A stretch of 64,000 bases of DNA from JACNJF01 sp050288105 (GTDB lineage Bacteria; Pseudomonadota; Gammaproteobacteria; GCA-001735895), in assembly GCA_050288105.1 (NCBI GenBank), contig JBNKDE010000003.1:186001-250000 (forward strand). The letters run 5' to 3'. The translations under genes were made by a program, and so were the position numbers. Positions 51,879 to 58,784 of the stretch are shown here, in pieces. Each line of letters opens with the position of its first letter. Position 1 is the stretch's first letter. The notes beneath the pieces are model-generated. The model did no database searches. It saw only the letters and a list, made by a program, of their open reading frames with translations, and was not told the DNA's origin.

Positions 51879-52175
51879 ATGACTGAACAAACACAGCAGG
51901 ACGACCGCAAGTACCATATACATAGCATCGAAAAAATCGATGCCCCGGCCGGGATGGAATCAGACCAGCAGTGGTACCAATACGTGATCAGTCATGGTCC
52001 TTCACGTATCGAAGGCAAACGCCCCGGCACACTGGAATCAGTAAAAAGGCATGCCGAAGAATACACAGAAAACCTGAACCAGAGAGCCACTTTAGGTTAC
52101 TCTGCATATGCAACGCGCAAACCCAAACAGGCAGATAAGACACCGCCAAAACCGCCTGCCAAGGAACAGGATTAA
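51879..52175 (+). CDS. Hypothetical small protein downstream of rhlE
   Basis: A 98-residue polar, soluble protein. Two halves can be seen: DDRKYHIHSIEKIDAPAGMESDQQWYQYVISHGPSRIEG-like sequence at residues 7-45, and a Lys/Pro-rich tail (KPKQADKTPPKPPAKEQD), probably disordered. It is not a recognised family but has the look of a small conserved gammaproteobacterial protein. It follows rhlE by 23 bp and precedes the PhnA-type gene by 36 bp, and so may be the second gene of an operon. Confidence 0.6.
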   Translation: MTEQTQQDDRKYHIHSIEKIDAPAGMESDQQWYQYVISHGPSRIEGKRPGTLESVKRHAEEYTENLNQRATLGYSAYATRKPKQADKTPPKPPAKEQD

Positions 52176-52211
52176 ACCCCTATTTATCAACCATTAACTC
52201 ATAATAACGTC

Positions 52212-52547
52212 ATGACTGATTTACCCCATTGCCCCAAGTGCGACTCACCCTACACCTACCAGGATAGAGATATGCTGGTATGCCCTGAATGTGCCCACGA
52301 ATGGTCAGCAACAGAATCCGATGCGCCCCAGGGCCTGCAAATTAAGGATTCAGTTGGCAACCTGTTACAGGATGGCGATAGCGTCACCGTAATCAAGGAT
52401 CTGAAGGTTAAGGGCACATCGTCTACGGTAAAGGTTGGCACCAAGGTTAAGAATATCCGCCTGGTTGAAGGCGATCATGATATTGACTGTAAAATCGACG
52501 GCATCGGTGCGATGAAACTTAAATCAGAGTTTGTCAAAAAAGCCTGA
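52212..52547 (+). CDS. PhnA/YjdM family zinc-ribbon protein
   Basis: A 111-residue protein. The N terminus is a zinc ribbon (CPKCDSPY, then CPECAHEW; two CxxC pairs about 20 residues apart) and the C-terminal part (about 40-111) is a small beta domain with the family segment VKDLKVKGTSSTVKVGTKVKNIRLVEGDHDIDCKIDG-like run (positions 60-95). The family was first called PhnA but is not needed for phosphonate breakdown; its role is unknown. The SDSVGNLLQDGDSVTVI stretch matches the E. coli YjdM homologues. Confidence 0.88.
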   Translation: MTDLPHCPKCDSPYTYQDRDMLVCPECAHEWSATESDAPQGLQIKDSVGNLLQDGDSVTVIKDLKVKGTSSTVKVGTKVKNIRLVEGDHDIDCKIDGIGAMKLKSEFVKKA

Positions 52548-52588
52548 TAAGCAGCTGGCAGCCTGCAAGTAGACCGCTTAACTCAACG

Positions 52589-52627
52589 AGTATTGGTGTT
52601 GTGTGTATAATGCACACAGCCAATACT
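52589..52627 (+). promoter_or_regulatory. Two-step dyad with TATAAT in the loop, promoter of the amidotransferase gene
   Basis: AGTATTGG/CCAATACT (outer) and GTGTG/CACAC (inner) surround TATAAT at 52606-52611, which ends 36 bp before the next ATG. This repeats the layout and spacing seen at panB. A standard -35 is not obvious. Confidence 0.45.
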
Positions 52628-52647
52628 AGCTGTACCTTTCGATTGCT

Positions 52648-53388
52648 ATGAAACAAGCCAAACCCCTGTTAATCATGCAGCTCAGACCAGAGGATGACAC
52701 CTCCGATAACGAGTTTCAGGCGATTCTCAAATATGGCGGACTCAAAGCCGAACAAACACAGCGCCTGCGTATCGAGAAGAGCGGCATTCCGGACACTTTC
52801 TCTCTGGATGATTACTGCGCCATCATTGTTGGCGGCAGCCCATTTGATATCAGCACTCCGCTTGAAGACAAATCAGCGATTCAGCTCAGGATAGAAGCAG
52901 ATTTCAGGCGCTTGTTACAGCAGGTGGTTGACAGGGACTTCCCGTTTCTTGGTGCCTGTTCAGGCAATGGATTACTGGGATCATACCTTGGGACCTCCAT
53001 CTCAAAACGCTATGGAGAAGCCGTTGGCTGTGTCGAACTGCAACTCACCGAGGCCGCTAAAAGCGATCCCTTGTTACAGGGCTTCCCCGACCGCATTATG
53101 GCCTTGCTGGGGCATAAAGAAGCCTGCGACACCCTCCCTCAGGGAGCCACATTGCTAATAACAGGTGCAGCCTGCCCAGTTCAAATGTTTCGCATTGGTC
53201 AGAACGTGTATGCTACCCAGTTTCATCCGGAAGGCGATAGCGAAGGATTTATTGTACGCATCCACGCCTACAAGCATCATGGCTATTTCAAACCCCATGA
53301 AGCCGAACAGCTGATTGAAGCCGTAAGCCAGTATAAAACACCCTACGCGCAAAAAATTCTGGCACGCTTTGTTCAACGGTACCGATAA
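52648..53388 (+). CDS. Class I glutamine amidotransferase-like protein
   Basis: A 246-residue protein of the GATase1 fold. The nucleophile C104 lies in FLGACSGNGLLG, and the His of the triad is in YATQFHPEGDSEGF. The Gly-rich VGGSPFDIS (residues 61-69) is the oxyanion region. GATase1 proteins like this (GuaA-type but stand-alone) are annotated as amidotransferases of unknown acceptor. The YbaK-type gene begins three bases after the stop, so the two are probably translated together. Confidence 0.85.
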   Translation: MKQAKPLLIMQLRPEDDTSDNEFQAILKYGGLKAEQTQRLRIEKSGIPDTFSLDDYCAIIVGGSPFDISTPLEDKSAIQLRIEADFRRLLQQVVDRDFPFLGACSGNGLLGSYLGTSISKRYGEAVGCVELQLTEAAKSDPLLQGFPDRIMALLGHKEACDTLPQGATLLITGAACPVQMFRIGQNVYATQFHPEGDSEGFIVRIHAYKHHGYFKPHEAEQLIEAVSQYKTPYAQKILARFVQRYR

Positions 53389-53390
53389 AT

Positions 53391-53855
53391 ATGATTCCAG
53401 ATAAAGTCAAATCAGTTCTCGACGCACACCAGCTCACTGCACTGTTATTCGAACCCGGTAGCACACCGACATCGGAACTTGCTGCTGCTCAGATTAACTG
53501 TGCCGTCGGTCAGATAGCAAAATCCATGCTGTTCAAAGGCAAGGATGGCGCGTTTCGCCTGTTTGTCTGCCCTGGCGACAGGCGGATTGATAACAGAAAA
53601 CTCAAGAATACCATTGGCGTTAAGGCACGCATGGCAAGCGCAGATGAAACCTTTGAAATCACCGGATTCAAACCCGGTGGCGTCTGCCCTTTTGGTATAG
53701 ATAGCATCGATATCTTCATCGATGTGGGCCTGAGTGCTTATTCCACCATCTACCCTGCTGCTGGAACTGATGCTTCTGGGGTACCTGTGAGCTTCGACCA
53801 GCTCAAACAGGTTATTCAGGCGCGTGACTGTGATGTGATGATGGATTCCGCTTAA
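53391..53855 (+). CDS. YbaK/EbsC-type aminoacyl-tRNA deacylase
   Basis: A 154-residue protein of the bacterial ProX/YbaK editing-domain family, which hydrolyses mischarged aminoacyl-tRNAs (for example Cys- or Ala-tRNA-Pro). The catalytic Lys is in AKSMLFKGKDG (about residues 44-51), and the conserved GVKARMASADE, PGGVCPFGI and DVGLSAYSTIYPAAGTD segments are present. The stop codon overlaps that of the opposite hipA gene by two bases. Confidence 0.9.
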   Translation: MIPDKVKSVLDAHQLTALLFEPGSTPTSELAAAQINCAVGQIAKSMLFKGKDGAFRLFVCPGDRRIDNRKLKNTIGVKARMASADETFEITGFKPGGVCPFGIDSIDIFIDVGLSAYSTIYPAAGTDASGVPVSFDQLKQVIQARDCDVMMDSA

Positions 53856-55162
53856 AGCGTTAAGCGCTGATTGCGTTTAATTTCACTGGTCAGGCTATCA
53901 AACACTCCTGCCGTACTGGCATACTCCGGCCAACGACTTACTACCTCCTGCACCTGATCGATAATCTGCCGCGCCTGCTGCTTAAAATTACCAATTAAAT
54001 CTGCCACCGCCAGTACATCAGCACGAGTAAAGTTATCGCGCTTTCCATTCAGGCTCATCTGGTGCGCATTCACCCAGGGCGAATCCTTTTTATAGCTATA
54101 CGCAAGATCAAATGCTGGCGCCAGCCGCCAGCCCCCCTGCATGGAATCCAGCACAAAACCAGTGTTTTTACTGTGATCATCATGATTACGTGCCATCACG
54201 TTGAATACCATACGACGAAAGATTTCCACCGCATCCTGGCGCGGTAGCCTTAACCGACGCGCAACCGAAAGCAATTGTTCATAGCTATAGCTACCCGGCT
54301 TTTTATAATCTGCATGATCCATTGCACAAAAAGAGGCATAGTGAAGCTTTCTGTTTCCATCGCGATCAAAACGCCTTGTCATAAAATGTGCTCGCCTGCC
54401 ATCGATCAACAGTTCACTGGGTGACATATTAATCTCACAATCTCGCGCCATTAAATAATAGGCATATTCCATGCGCCCAAATCCCTGCGGATCACCAAAA
54501 ACTTCACTATCAACCTTATGCGCTTCCACCCCATCAAACTTAAGCAAATAATGCTCAAAGCCCTTTGGCGCATCCAGCTGACCTGAGCGTATTTCTGTAC
54601 GCTGTTGATTCACAGCCACCAGCGCCTTGGCTCGCGCACCACCTGCTGAGGTTCCCACCTGAAACAGTGCGCTCATCGCCGCGTCATTTTCCTGCTGCAT
54701 ATCAACAGGCTGCCTGAGATGACTCCGTTGATCGAGAATCTGCTGGGCCATGGCAACCAGAGATTCCAACTCTATCTGCTGATTGTGCGCGGAATCTGTT
54801 CGCATGGCAGGCCGGTATTCCAGCGCGCCCATACCACGATTGCCACTGTATAACAGGCGTTCAATGGCATTCAATGAATCAACATCACGCCCATTCCTGA
54901 GCAGCCAGGCATTGATTACGGAGTTGCCGAAATCATCCGGTAAGGTATCGCTAAAAACCGCTGGCAGGCCTCGGTAAGTTTGCGGGTTTAAGTCGTTGAA
55001 CTGGTATATCTTTGTTGACCTCGGCATATGCAGCGGAGCAATCTCTACCCCGGCATCCAGCCACTGCGGTGCATACTCAAATCGGCTAATGCGGGTGTTA
55101 GCATCATAGGCCAGCGCCCCAACCAGATGTCCCCAAAGATGCACCTCTGCAAGCGCCTGCAT
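53852..55162 (-). CDS. hipA: HipA-type serine/threonine kinase toxin
   Basis: A 436-residue kinase-fold toxin. The ATP-binding loop region is VGTSAGGARAKALVAV (about residues 173-188), the FDRDG segment follows, and the catalytic loop reads ARNHDDHSKNTGFVL with the metal-binding DLAYS. The N-terminal subdomain (VHLWGHLVGALAYD) is typical. HipA phosphorylates a tRNA synthetase and arrests growth. The gene starts within the stop of the HTH gene (TAATG), the normal hipBA order. Its own stop overlaps the opposite ybaK-type stop within a hairpin. Confidence 0.9.
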   Translation of the reverse strand: MQALAEVHLWGHLVGALAYDANTRISRFEYAPQWLDAGVEIAPLHMPRSTKIYQFNDLNPQTYRGLPAVFSDTLPDDFGNSVINAWLLRNGRDVDSLNAIERLLYSGNRGMGALEYRPAMRTDSAHNQQIELESLVAMAQQILDQRSHLRQPVDMQQENDAAMSALFQVGTSAGGARAKALVAVNQQRTEIRSGQLDAPKGFEHYLLKFDGVEAHKVDSEVFGDPQGFGRMEYAYYLMARDCEINMSPSELLIDGRRAHFMTRRFDRDGNRKLHYASFCAMDHADYKKPGSYSYEQLLSVARRLRLPRQDAVEIFRRMVFNVMARNHDDHSKNTGFVLDSMQGGWRLAPAFDLAYSYKKDSPWVNAHQMSLNGKRDNFTRADVLAVADLIGNFKQQARQIIDQVQEVVSRWPEYASTAGVFDSLTSEIKRNQRLTL

Positions 55163-55521
55163 TACCAGTCCAGCCCCGAATCATTATCATTTTTTTCGCT
55201 AGCACGAGAAGCCGCCGCATGCGCTTTTCTACTACTCGCTCGTTGCCTTTGCCGCCCCTTCATCTTAAGCTGCTGCATAGGGCTTGATGTCACCTCGGGA
55301 ACAAATCCGGCCACCAGATCAAGGCGCCCCAGCACCCTGAGCGCTGCGACTATATTTTCAAACTTACCCGCGCCATCCACCAGTTTCCGGTAACTGAGCC
55401 GGGAAAGCCCGATTTCGTCAGCCATGAACTGCTGCGTCAGGTTCTGCTCGAGACGCATCTGCTCGATACGCTGGCCGATTTCCTGAGCAATGGCTCGGTC
55501 TGTCATGGAGTCAAAGTTCAT
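55162..55521 (-). CDS. hipB: HipB-type antitoxin, helix-turn-helix protein
   Basis: A 119-residue XRE-family protein. The helix-turn-helix (about 10-65) contains QEIGQRIEQMRLEQNLTQQFMADEIGLSRLSYRKL. The C-terminal half is a long basic and Ser/Ala-rich tail (KGRQRQRASSRKAHAAASRASEK, roughly residues 85-110, a region likely to be disordered) that is longer than in E. coli HipB. It lies before hipA and overlaps it (TAATG), so it is the matching antitoxin and repressor. AAAGTATACTTT upstream is the likely operator. Confidence 0.85.
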   Translation of the reverse strand: MNFDSMTDRAIAQEIGQRIEQMRLEQNLTQQFMADEIGLSRLSYRKLVDGAGKFENIVAALRVLGRLDLVAGFVPEVTSSPMQQLKMKGRQRQRASSRKAHAAASRASEKNDNDSGLDW

Positions 55522-55562
55522 AACGATAACTTTTCTATATTTTAAAGGCTGAAATCAATGCT

Positions 55563-55574
55563 AAAGTATACTTT
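55563..55574. promoter_or_regulatory. AAAGTATACTTT palindrome upstream of hipBA
   Basis: A perfect 12-bp palindrome 41 bp before the hipB start. A related TATACTGATATATA lies at about 55594. The position is right for HipB binding and autoregulation. Confidence 0.5.
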
Positions 55575-55697
55575 TATTAACAATTATTCTGTTTATACTG
55601 ATATATATTCTAATGTCAACTTTAACTACCATAAAGACCTTAAATCGAACTTAATGGTAATAAAAATATCCATTAAACAAGCATCAATCTACTCATC

Positions 55698-56066
55698 ATG
55701 AAACCAGATATTAAACCCTACGCCCAGGCAGCAGAGTTTTACACCCAGGAAGGCTGCTATATACGCGAGCTCTCCAACTCGGTGAGTGACCCTGAGTTGT
55801 CAATAGCCCAGGCCCGGGTAAAGCCTGGTGTCACGACACAATGGCATAGCCTGCAAGGCATAACTGAGCGTTACCACATTCTTCAGGGACAGGGCATTGT
55901 TGAAGTTGGCGCGCTTGAGCCCCAGCGCGTAAGCACAGGGGATACCGTGATTATTCCGCCATCCTGTCGGCAGCGTATCCACAACTCGGGGCATGATGAT
56001 TTACTATTTCTTGCAATATGTTCACCCCCATTCACCAGCACCGCCTACCAGCAACTGGAAGAGTAA
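55698..56066 (+). CDS. Cupin domain protein
   Basis: A 122-residue single-domain cupin. The metal-binding motif 1 reads GVTTQWHSLQGITERYHILQGQG, with the His/Glu pattern partly changed (WHSLQGITERYH). Motif 2 ends in NSGHDDLLFLAI and lacks the second His in its common position but has RQRIHNSG. It is a soluble protein of unknown substrate. It is divergent from hipB across 176 bp of AT-rich DNA. Confidence 0.8.
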   Translation: MKPDIKPYAQAAEFYTQEGCYIRELSNSVSDPELSIAQARVKPGVTTQWHSLQGITERYHILQGQGIVEVGALEPQRVSTGDTVIIPPSCRQRIHNSGHDDLLFLAICSPPFTSTAYQQLEE

Positions 56067-56198
56067 AGCTGGTCAGAGTAATCGCATTCAAAGCGTGGAT
56101 TTTAAAACAGCAGGCTTAACATCAATGAGCAGCATGCCATTTGTAAAAATAAGTTAGATCGTATAGTTTACCGATAAAAATCAAGCGACAGAATCGGT

Positions 56199-56402
56199 AT
56201 GCCATACGTAAATATTAAAATCACTAATGAAGGGGCAAGCCCTGAACAAAAAGCCCAGCTAATCGAAGGCGTAACCACATTGCTTAAAGAGGTTCTAGGG
56301 AAAAACCCGGCAACAACCGTTGTTGTAATAGACGAGGTCGAAACCGATAACTGGGGCATAGGCGGAGCAACCGTCACAGAGCGTCGTAAAATGGGGCTCT
56401 GA
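56199..56402 (+). CDS. 4-oxalocrotonate tautomerase family protein
   Basis: A 67-residue tautomerase with Pro2 as the general base after Met removal (MPYVNIKITNEGAS). The family spacing of EQKAQLIEGVTTLLKEVL and the KNPATTVVVIDEVETDNWGIGG segment fit the 4-OT hexamer class. Arg39 of classical 4-OT is not at the expected place (KNPATT), so the activity may differ from true 4-oxalocrotonate tautomerisation. No meta-cleavage genes are nearby. Confidence 0.88.
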   Translation: MPYVNIKITNEGASPEQKAQLIEGVTTLLKEVLGKNPATTVVVIDEVETDNWGIGGATVTERRKMGL

Positions 56403-56508
56403 CTCGTTTTTTCCGGGAGAAAACACCCACAATTCTGCTTACCCTGTACTATCATTAAAGTAACGGGATAAATCGTTTTATGCATTCCCGGCGCGTGTAG
56501 GCAAAACA

Positions 56509-56889
56509 ATGAAAACTAGTGAGCTGGTCTGGCAGGACACACAACATCAGGAGCTTCTGGCCCTGGTCGATTCGTTAAAAAAATCACCTGAATCCGGCCT
56601 CGAAATACTGCATCAATTGACTGATTACGTGACGCATCACTTTTCACTGGAAGAGCACTACATGGAAGCGACCGATTATCCGGACGTTATCGCCCATATC
56701 CGTGCACACAGGGATTTTGAAGACACCATCAATTCTCTCAAATTAAATCGCCAGGTAATCGAACAGGGCTTTAGTGACGACAAATTTCGCAGGGAAGTTA
56801 CCGACTTTCTTACTGACTGGCTCGCAAGTCATGTTTTTGGCCTGGACAAAGAACTGGAACAACACATTCTGGAGTCAAACATCAAATAA
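56509..56889 (+). CDS. Bacteriohemerythrin
   Basis: A 126-residue four-helix oxygen-binding protein with a di-iron site. The ligands follow the hemerythrin pattern: H13, H43 and E47 or E48 (THHFSLEEH), H63 and H67 (IAHIRAHRDFE), then H108 and D113 (HVFGLD). The length and lack of fused domains fit soluble single-domain bacteriohemerythrins, which store or deliver O2 or sense it. It lies between the tautomerase and a small acidic protein on the same strand. Confidence 0.9.
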   Translation: MKTSELVWQDTQHQELLALVDSLKKSPESGLEILHQLTDYVTHHFSLEEHYMEATDYPDVIAHIRAHRDFEDTINSLKLNRQVIEQGFSDDKFRREVTDFLTDWLASHVFGLDKELEQHILESNIK

Positions 56890-57015
56890 TGTCGTGCTCA
56901 GCCTTTGCACTGATAAATACCTGACTCGTTCTTTTATTGTGCAGCAAAACACGTTTTTTTGTTTATTAGCGATTAGAATCTGCATACCTTTTGATGCAGT
57001 TTAGAAGTAAAGACC

Positions 57016-57207
57016 ATGAGCAACGACAACGTAGTAATACTCAACAACGGCGATGATGACGATAGCACGATCTTTCAAAATACCGAAGATCGAGAAAAAC
57101 TGAGGCGAGAAATCCTGGGTGAAGATGAGGACGATACCCTCATTGATACCACGCTCAATATGCTACCGGTGGTTAAAACACCTTACTGGCAACAGTTATT
57201 TGGTTAA
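57016..57207 (+). CDS. Small acidic hypothetical protein
   Basis: A 63-residue, Asp-rich cytoplasmic protein (NNGDDDDSTIF, EDEDDTLIDTTL) with no Cys and no membrane segment. It is not recognised. A ribosome site (AAGTAAAGACC) is weak. It is followed by a hairpin that terminates transcription from the opposite Hsp20 gene. The strongly negative charge may be a Ca2+- or protein-binding feature. Confidence 0.55.
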   Translation: MSNDNVVILNNGDDDDSTIFQNTEDREKLRREILGEDEDDTLIDTTLNMLPVVKTPYWQQLFG

Positions 57208-57241
57208 AAAAACCGGTCTGAGATGCTGCACTCAGACCGGT
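57206..57241 (-). terminator. Rho-independent terminator of the hsp20 gene
   Basis: On the minus strand ACCGGTCTGAG and CTCAGACCGGT form a perfect 11-bp stem followed by TTTTTT, 10 bp after the Hsp20 stop. The stem could also halt plus-strand transcripts of the small acidic gene. Confidence 0.9.
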
Positions 57242-57250
57242 GATCTGGAA

Positions 57251-57679
57251 TCATTGAATATCTACCTGAATCTTTCTAGCCTTCTCCACAGTTGATTTTG
57301 GTAAGTGCAGATAGAGCATGCCATCCCGATTTTCTGCTTTTATCTCAGTCTCGTTGACATTCTCAGGCAGGGTAAAGCTGCGTGAAAAGCGGCCATAAAA
57401 ACGTTCTATACGATGCTCTTTCTCATCGCGTTTTTCCGACTTACGCTCTCCACTCAGGGTGACCACACCCTGATTAATATCGACGCTGATGTCTTCCTTT
57501 TTAACCTCAGGTAGTTCAGCCTTTATCAGGAATTCCTTATCATCCTCGGTTATATCGACCGAGGGGCTCCAGTCAGCACTCAATACACCCTCTTGAGAGG
57601 GCTGTCTGGCCATCGCCCGTTGATAGGATTTGAATAAATCATCCATTTCATTAAATGGATTCCAACGCATCATATTCAT
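57251..57679 (-). CDS. Hsp20 small heat-shock protein
   Basis: A 142-residue alpha-crystallin-type chaperone that holds unfolded proteins. The N-terminal part is WNPFNEMDDLFKSYQRAM, then the alpha-crystallin domain (about 45-140) with SVDITEDDKEFLIKAELPEVKKEDISVDI and HRIERFYGRFSRSFTLPE, ending with the IQVDIQ tail. The ATG at 57679 has AGGAGG six bases upstream, so a longer start is unlikely. It has its own terminator. A sigma-32 promoter was sought and not found clearly. Confidence 0.93.
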   Translation of the reverse strand: MNMMRWNPFNEMDDLFKSYQRAMARQPSQEGVLSADWSPSVDITEDDKEFLIKAELPEVKKEDISVDINQGVVTLSGERKSEKRDEKEHRIERFYGRFSRSFTLPENVNETEIKAENRDGMLYLHLPKSTVEKARKIQVDIQ

Positions 57680-57925
57680 CGCTTTCCTCCTCATTAAGTT
57701 AACAGAGAAATCATTCTGCGATACCGATATAGGGACGGGGACAGGAATTTAAAGCGCTTTTCTGCTTAATTTAAGGTATTTTGATGCGAATCAAGCTTTA
57801 TTTAAAAACACCCATAAACAGACTTGAAACGCATTTTTTCGACATTAGATAGATTACTTATGTCCCCATTGTCTGATTAGTATCGACCCAGGTTATACCC
57901 CGTTAAACCGACTCAGAGATTCGCC

Positions 57926-58765
57926 TTGAATAAAAAAACATTCTTCATTCTGTTGCAGTCATTGCTCATCCTGATGCTAATCTGGCTGGTATGGAACGCC
58001 TACGAGCCAGCACAGCCATCAGGAACAGCTTCTAGCGCAAACAGCCCTGAGGAACAGCTGCAACTGGATGCATTGGCACATCGCGTTAACACACTGGAAA
58101 TTCAACTTGAAAACGAACAACTCGCACACCAACAACTTGAAAATCGTCTGATCGAACTTGAGCAGCAAGGTAAAAGCATCGCGCCAGATTTCGCTGACTT
58201 ATCTGCAAGCCAGGCCCTGTCAGCAGTCAATGGCCACGTTGATAATGCAGAGGAAAATGATTTATCCACGCAACAACGGCTATTACAACAGGGGGTGTCC
58301 GCAACAACCGTCAACATGATCAAAAACTATCTTGATTCGAGACGTTTACAACGCCTGCAGTTGAGAAACGAAGCAATCCGCAATGGAACCCAGGACAGTG
58401 ATGAGTTTATTGAAAAAATGTATCAATTAAACGATACCGCTAGCGTACTGCGCGAGGAGTTTGGAGAAAAGGTTTATGACCAGTATTTATACGCCTCAGG
58501 ACAACCCAACCGGGTCGTAGTACGTGAAATTATCGCAGGGTCTGTCGCAGAAAGTGTAGGTATTCAGGCTGGAGATATCATATTGCATTATGCCGATCAG
58601 CCGATTTATAAAATGAACGATTTACGGCAGGCCACGACTGAAGGGAGTCTCGGCGAAGGCACTTTGATAGAGCTGAGTCGTGACCATCAAGTTTTTTCCC
58701 TGACCGTACCTAGAGGCCCGTTGGGCGTGCTGATGGATTACCTGCGGGTACAGCCGGAACCTTAG
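57926..58765 (+). CDS. PDZ-domain membrane-anchored protein
   Basis: A 279-residue protein with an N-terminal transmembrane anchor (residues 6-23), a coiled coil (about 45-80, LEIQLENEQLAHQQLENRLIELEQQ in part), a linker, and a C-terminal PDZ domain (about 180-270, with SGQPNRVVVREIIAGSV, VGIQAGDIILHYAD and the TEGSLGEGT loop). It probably lies in the periplasm and binds a peptide or helps a protease. The start is TTG; no in-frame ATG is present. It may work with envelope proteins of the next operon, which runs on the opposite strand. Confidence 0.78.
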   Translation: MNKKTFFILLQSLLILMLIWLVWNAYEPAQPSGTASSANSPEEQLQLDALAHRVNTLEIQLENEQLAHQQLENRLIELEQQGKSIAPDFADLSASQALSAVNGHVDNAEENDLSTQQRLLQQGVSATTVNMIKNYLDSRRLQRLQLRNEAIRNGTQDSDEFIEKMYQLNDTASVLREEFGEKVYDQYLYASGQPNRVVVREIIAGSVAESVGIQAGDIILHYADQPIYKMNDLRQATTEGSLGEGTLIELSRDHQVFSLTVPRGPLGVLMDYLRVQPEP

Positions 58766-58784
58766 GGCCTATCAAGACTCGAAA

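Noticed and set aside
57780..57880. Possible sigma-32 heat-shock promoter near hsp20 (CTTGAAA and CCCCAT elements)
   Set aside because: The two elements lie on the plus strand, the wrong strand for hsp20, and are about 34 bp apart instead of 13-15.
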